From Candidatus Scatomorpha stercoravium (GTDB taxonomy: Bacteria > Bacillota > Clostridia > Oscillospirales > Oscillospiraceae), in assembly GCA_018716005.1 (NCBI GenBank), contig DVKN01000275.1, positions 1-15,499 of the forward strand: a stretch of 15,499 nt of DNA, written 5' to 3'. The first letter of the stretch is position 1; each line of letters begins with the position of its first letter. Under the pieces are notes generated by a model that saw only the letters and a program-made list of their open reading frames with translations, ran no database searches and was not told where the DNA came from. Positions 13,424 through 15,499 of the stretch are shown here, in pieces. Made by a program: the position numbers and the translations under genes.

Positions 13424-13554
13424 TTGTAGGGGCGGGCGTCCCCGCCCGCCCTTGCGCGGCGGTTCGCGGAAACGTGGGTTGACGCGCCCGTCGCACCCCG
13501 CCGCCGTTTCTCGCCTTGCGGCGAGAGGGAGGGTGAGGACACCCTCCCCTACAA
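13424..13554. repeat. 131-bp palindromic element with inverted ends, possible dispersed (MITE/REP-like) repeat
   Basis: TTGTAGGGG (13424-13432) and its exact reverse complement CCCCTACAA (13546-13554) bound the element. Inside lie a GGGCGGG/CCCGCCC hairpin (13430-13447), a CTCGCC/GGCGAG hairpin (13510-13525) and a GGGAGGGT/ACCCTCCC hairpin (13527-13548). There is no credible gene in it. It fills most of the 288-bp gap between the convergent lipoprotein and deacetylase genes. From memory, GTAGGGG-type palindromes recur between genes in gut Clostridia. Whether this exact unit is multicopy cannot be seen from one window. Confidence 0.6.
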
Positions 13555-13621
13555 CGAGGCGATGGACGGACGCTGCTGCGTATTATACGCGCCAGCCCGC
13601 GGCTGACTGAGGGGTCGACCT

Positions 13622-14401
13622 CTATCCCGCGTGCTGGCGGCCGGTGTGGTCGATTGTGTACTCGCCTTTGAGCAGCAGGCTGCCTATGGGGACTATGGTA
13701 TAGCCGTCGGCGAGGAGGGACTCTATTATGCCTCCCAGCGCCTCGGGTGTGTGCTCGGCGGCGTTATGGAAGAGGACGATGCTCCCTGGCTGCACATTAT
13801 CAAGTACGCGGCGGCTTATCTCCCCGGCGCTGAGGCCCTTCCAGTCGAGGCTGTCCGTGTCCCACTGCACGGCGGTCATGCCGAGGGCCGTGACCGTGTC
13901 TATGACGTGGTCGTCGTACTCGCCGTAGGGGCAGCGGAAGAGCGTGGGCCGCGTCCCGGTAATTGCCTCGATTTTGTCGTTGCAGGCCGTAATTTCGGCC
14001 GAAATCGCGTCCATATCCAGCTTCGCCATATGCGGATGCGTATCCGAGTGGTTCATGACCTCCATGCCGGCCCCGGCGAGGGCGAGGACGCTCTCGGGGT
14101 ATTTGTCCACCCATTCCCCCACGAGGAAGAAGGTCGCCTTCACGCCGTAGCGGCCCAGGATATCTATGAGCTCGGCCGTGTCCTCGTTGCCCCAGGCGGC
14201 GTCGAAGCTCAGAGAAACGTACTTCCCGTCCCGCTCCACGCTGTACACGGGCAGGCTGCGCTTCACCGCCGAGGCCCCCACGACCGCCGGGGCGTTCACC
14301 GCCGCGAGTATTGCCGCCGCCGCCAGGATAACCGCCAGCGTGCCGCAGAGCGCCCGCCTCTCCCGGGCGAAATGCACTATATTCCGTAATATCCTTCTCA
14401 T
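13622..14401 (-). CDS. Polysaccharide deacetylase, PdaB-like sporulation type
   Basis: A 259-aa membrane-anchored NodB-fold enzyme, predicted to deacetylate peptidoglycan or a related glycan outside the membrane. An N-terminal membrane segment (about 20-42) is followed by the NodB domain. Motif 1 is SFDAAWG (65-71), with Ala where most NodB enzymes have the second Asp, as I recall for clostridial PdaB-like proteins. Motif 2 is HSDTH (118-122), motif 3 RCPYG (156-160), then WDTDSLDWKGLS with Asp181, and SIVLFHN (207-213). GGGAGG precedes the ATG by 7 nt. The terminal DHTGRQHAG extends a little past the fold. It converges with the lipoprotein genes and is divergent from the aminotransferase. 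A sporulation role is inferred from family resemblance. Confidence 0.88.
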   Translation of the reverse strand: MRRILRNIVHFARERRALCGTLAVILAAAAILAAVNAPAVVGASAVKRSLPVYSVERDGKYVSLSFDAAWGNEDTAELIDILGRYGVKATFFLVGEWVDKYPESVLALAGAGMEVMNHSDTHPHMAKLDMDAISAEITACNDKIEAITGTRPTLFRCPYGEYDDHVIDTVTALGMTAVQWDTDSLDWKGLSAGEISRRVLDNVQPGSIVLFHNAAEHTPEALGGIIESLLADGYTIVPIGSLLLKGEYTIDHTGRQHAG

Positions 14402-14480
14402 GGCCTCGCCTCCCGCTCAAGCATACGGCGCGCGCGGCGGGATTATGCGCGCTAAATTTCGCGCCGGGGCGCTAATGCGC

Positions 14481-14509
14481 TTGCGCGCGGGGCCGAGAGG
14501 GAGTATAAT
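14481..14509 (+). promoter_or_regulatory. Promoter of the aminotransferase gene
   Basis: TTGCGC (14481-14486) and TATAAT (14504-14509) are exactly 17 nt apart. A second overlapping TATAAT occurs at 14509-14514. The predicted start near 14516-14521 gives a leader of about 25 nt. Confidence 0.65.
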
Positions 14510-14522
14510 ATAATGTAAACCT

Positions 14523-14531
14523 TGTGGATAA
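14523..14531. promoter_or_regulatory. Consensus DnaA-box 9-mer in the aminotransferase leader
   Basis: TGTGGATAA is the exact reverse complement of the DnaA box TTATCCACA. It lies between the promoter and the AGGAGAG ribosome binding site, overlapping the predicted start of the transcript. I noticed no other perfect copy nearby, so it is not part of an origin cluster in this window. Confidence 0.4.
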
Positions 14532-14543
14532 GGAGAGAGAGAC

Positions 14544-15499
14544 ATGAAATTTTCGAGCAAGATACTGCGCTGCGAGCTTTCGCCTATGCGCAAATACGCG
14601 CCCTATGCGGACGCGGCCAAGGCGCGCGGGATGCGTATTTTCCCGCTCAACATCGGCCAGCCGGACATCGAGACCCCCGCCGCCTTCTTCGAGGCCGTGC
14701 GCAATTTCTCCGCGCCCGTCTTGGAGTACGCGCCCTCGGACGGCGTCGCGGAGTACCTGGAGGCTGTCGTCGCCTATTACCACCGCCTAGGGCACACCGA
14801 CCTCACCCGCGCGAACGTCCTCGCCAGCAACGGCGGCAGCGAGGCGCTCTGGATGACCATGGCCGCCATCATGGACGACGGCGACGAGATTATCGTCCCG
14901 GAGCCGTATTACCCGAACTATTCCACCTTCATCACCCTGGCCGGGGGCGTCGTGCGGCCCATCCCGACCGCGCCCGAGACCGGCTACCATTACGCCGACC
15001 GCGAGAAGATTGCCTCGCTGATTACCCCCCGCACCCGCGCGCTCATGATTACGAACCCCGGCAACCCCACGGGCGCGGTGCTGACGCGCGCGGAGATGAA
15101 GATGCTCGCCGGGCTCTGCCATGAGAAGGGCATCTTCCTCATAGCCGACGAGGTCTACCGCGAATTCAGCTACGACGGCGAGCAGCTCGCGAGCATGCTC
15201 GAGTTCCCGGAGGCCGCGGAGAACGTCATAGTCATAGACTCCGTCTCCAAGCGCTTCTCCGCCTGCGGCGCGCGCATAGGCGCGGTTATCTCCCGCAACC
15301 ACGACTTCCTCAGCGAGGCCATGAAGGTCTGCCAGGGCCGCCTGTGCTGCCCCACGCTCGACCAGGTGGGCGCCGCCGCGCTCTACAACGAGGGCAGCGA
15401 GTACTTCGCCGCCGTCAAGGAGGAGTACCGCCGCCGCCGCGACACGGCCTATGAGATGCTCATGCAGATCCCCGGCGTCGTCTGCCGCAAGCCCGAGGG
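14544..15499 (+). CDS. PLP-dependent class I/II aminotransferase, C-terminus cut off by window edge
   Basis: Fold-type I aminotransferase of the aspartate/aromatic/alanine group. The 318 complete codons present contain the N-terminal LNIGQPDIETP, the GGSEALW cofactor loop, and PEPYYPNY. Further on come NPGNPTGAVL (the Asn that contacts PLP), ADEVYREFSY, and SVSKRFSACGARIG with Lys236 as the predicted Schiff-base residue. The substrate cannot be assigned. ATG 14544 follows AAGGAGAG by several nt. It has its own promoter and is divergent from the deacetylase. The frame is intact to the window end. Confidence 0.93.
   Translation, partial: MKFSSKILRCELSPMRKYAPYADAAKARGMRIFPLNIGQPDIETPAAFFEAVRNFSAPVLEYAPSDGVAEYLEAVVAYYHRLGHTDLTRANVLASNGGSEALWMTMAAIMDDGDEIIVPEPYYPNYSTFITLAGGVVRPIPTAPETGYHYADREKIASLITPRTRALMITNPGNPTGAVLTRAEMKMLAGLCHEKGIFLIADEVYREFSYDGEQLASMLEFPEAAENVIVIDSVSKRFSACGARIGAVISRNHDFLSEAMKVCQGRLCCPTLDQVGAAALYNEGSEYFAAVKEEYRRRRDTAYEMLMQIPGVVCRKPE

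Noticed and set aside
13398..13610. A 70-codon plus-strand frame inside the inverted-end element
   Set aside because: No ribosome binding site, arginine/proline-rich translation of GC palindromes, and no family resemblance.
1..15499. CRISPR array, tRNA, rRNA, transposase, integrase or phage genes
   Set aside because: I saw no regularly spaced repeats, no tRNA-like cloverleaf and no mobile-element protein anywhere in the window.

Overview
The window comes from a GC-rich Firmicute. The gene families (GdpP, DUF951, DUF4430, DUF4358, a PdaB-type sporulation deacetylase) and the gene order point to a class Clostridia organism, probably an Oscillospiraceae/Ruminococcaceae-like gut bacterium. The genus cannot be read from the sequence. 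Most of the window is ordinary chromosome: housekeeping genes, short gaps, start codons usually preceded by purine-rich ribosome binding sites, and no phage, CRISPR, rRNA or tRNA signal.

Region 1 (1-6914, all minus strand) reads, in transcription order, gdpP, a structured 238-bp gap, rplI, dnaB, tilS, hpt and ftsH (cut by the window edge). Apart from the gap after gdpP, the genes overlap or lie 3-33 nt apart, so they look like one operon that combines the classic gdpP-rplI-dnaB group with the classic tilS-hpt-ftsH group. It would run from an extended -10 promoter at 6886-6914.

Region 2 (6915-9256, plus strand) starts with a divergently transcribed sugar-1-phosphate nucleotidyltransferase. 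It carries a C-terminal tail that looks like the last domain of a phosphomannomutase. Next comes a promoter, a cobalamin-riboswitch leader, a DUF4430 (transcobalamin C-terminal-like) lipoprotein and an ECF transporter S component. Together these form a compact candidate B12 uptake unit. The S-component frame has no stop where the family normally ends and stays open through a terminator and across the antisense strand of the next gene.

Region 3 (9257-10675, minus) holds nth (endonuclease III) followed by an AIM24-family gene. A clear promoter shows that the longest nth frame starts too early. Region 4 (10693-13389, plus) holds rarA, a DUF951 gene overlapping its stop, and two tandem DUF4358 lipoproteins. 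These share a 95-bp perfectly identical 5' segment but have diverged mature domains. The run ends in a strong terminator.

Region 5 (13390-15499) has a 131-bp element with inverted termini between convergent genes, a PdaB-like deacetylase on the minus strand, and a partial class I/II aminotransferase on the plus strand. The aminotransferase has its own promoter and a perfect DnaA-box 9-mer in its leader.

The best leads for something unusual are the riboswitch-DUF4430-ECF unit with its lost stop, the nucleotidyltransferase with an orphan mutase tail, the hairpin array between gdpP and rplI, and the mosaic lipoprotein pair. I see no clear new defence or mobile system.
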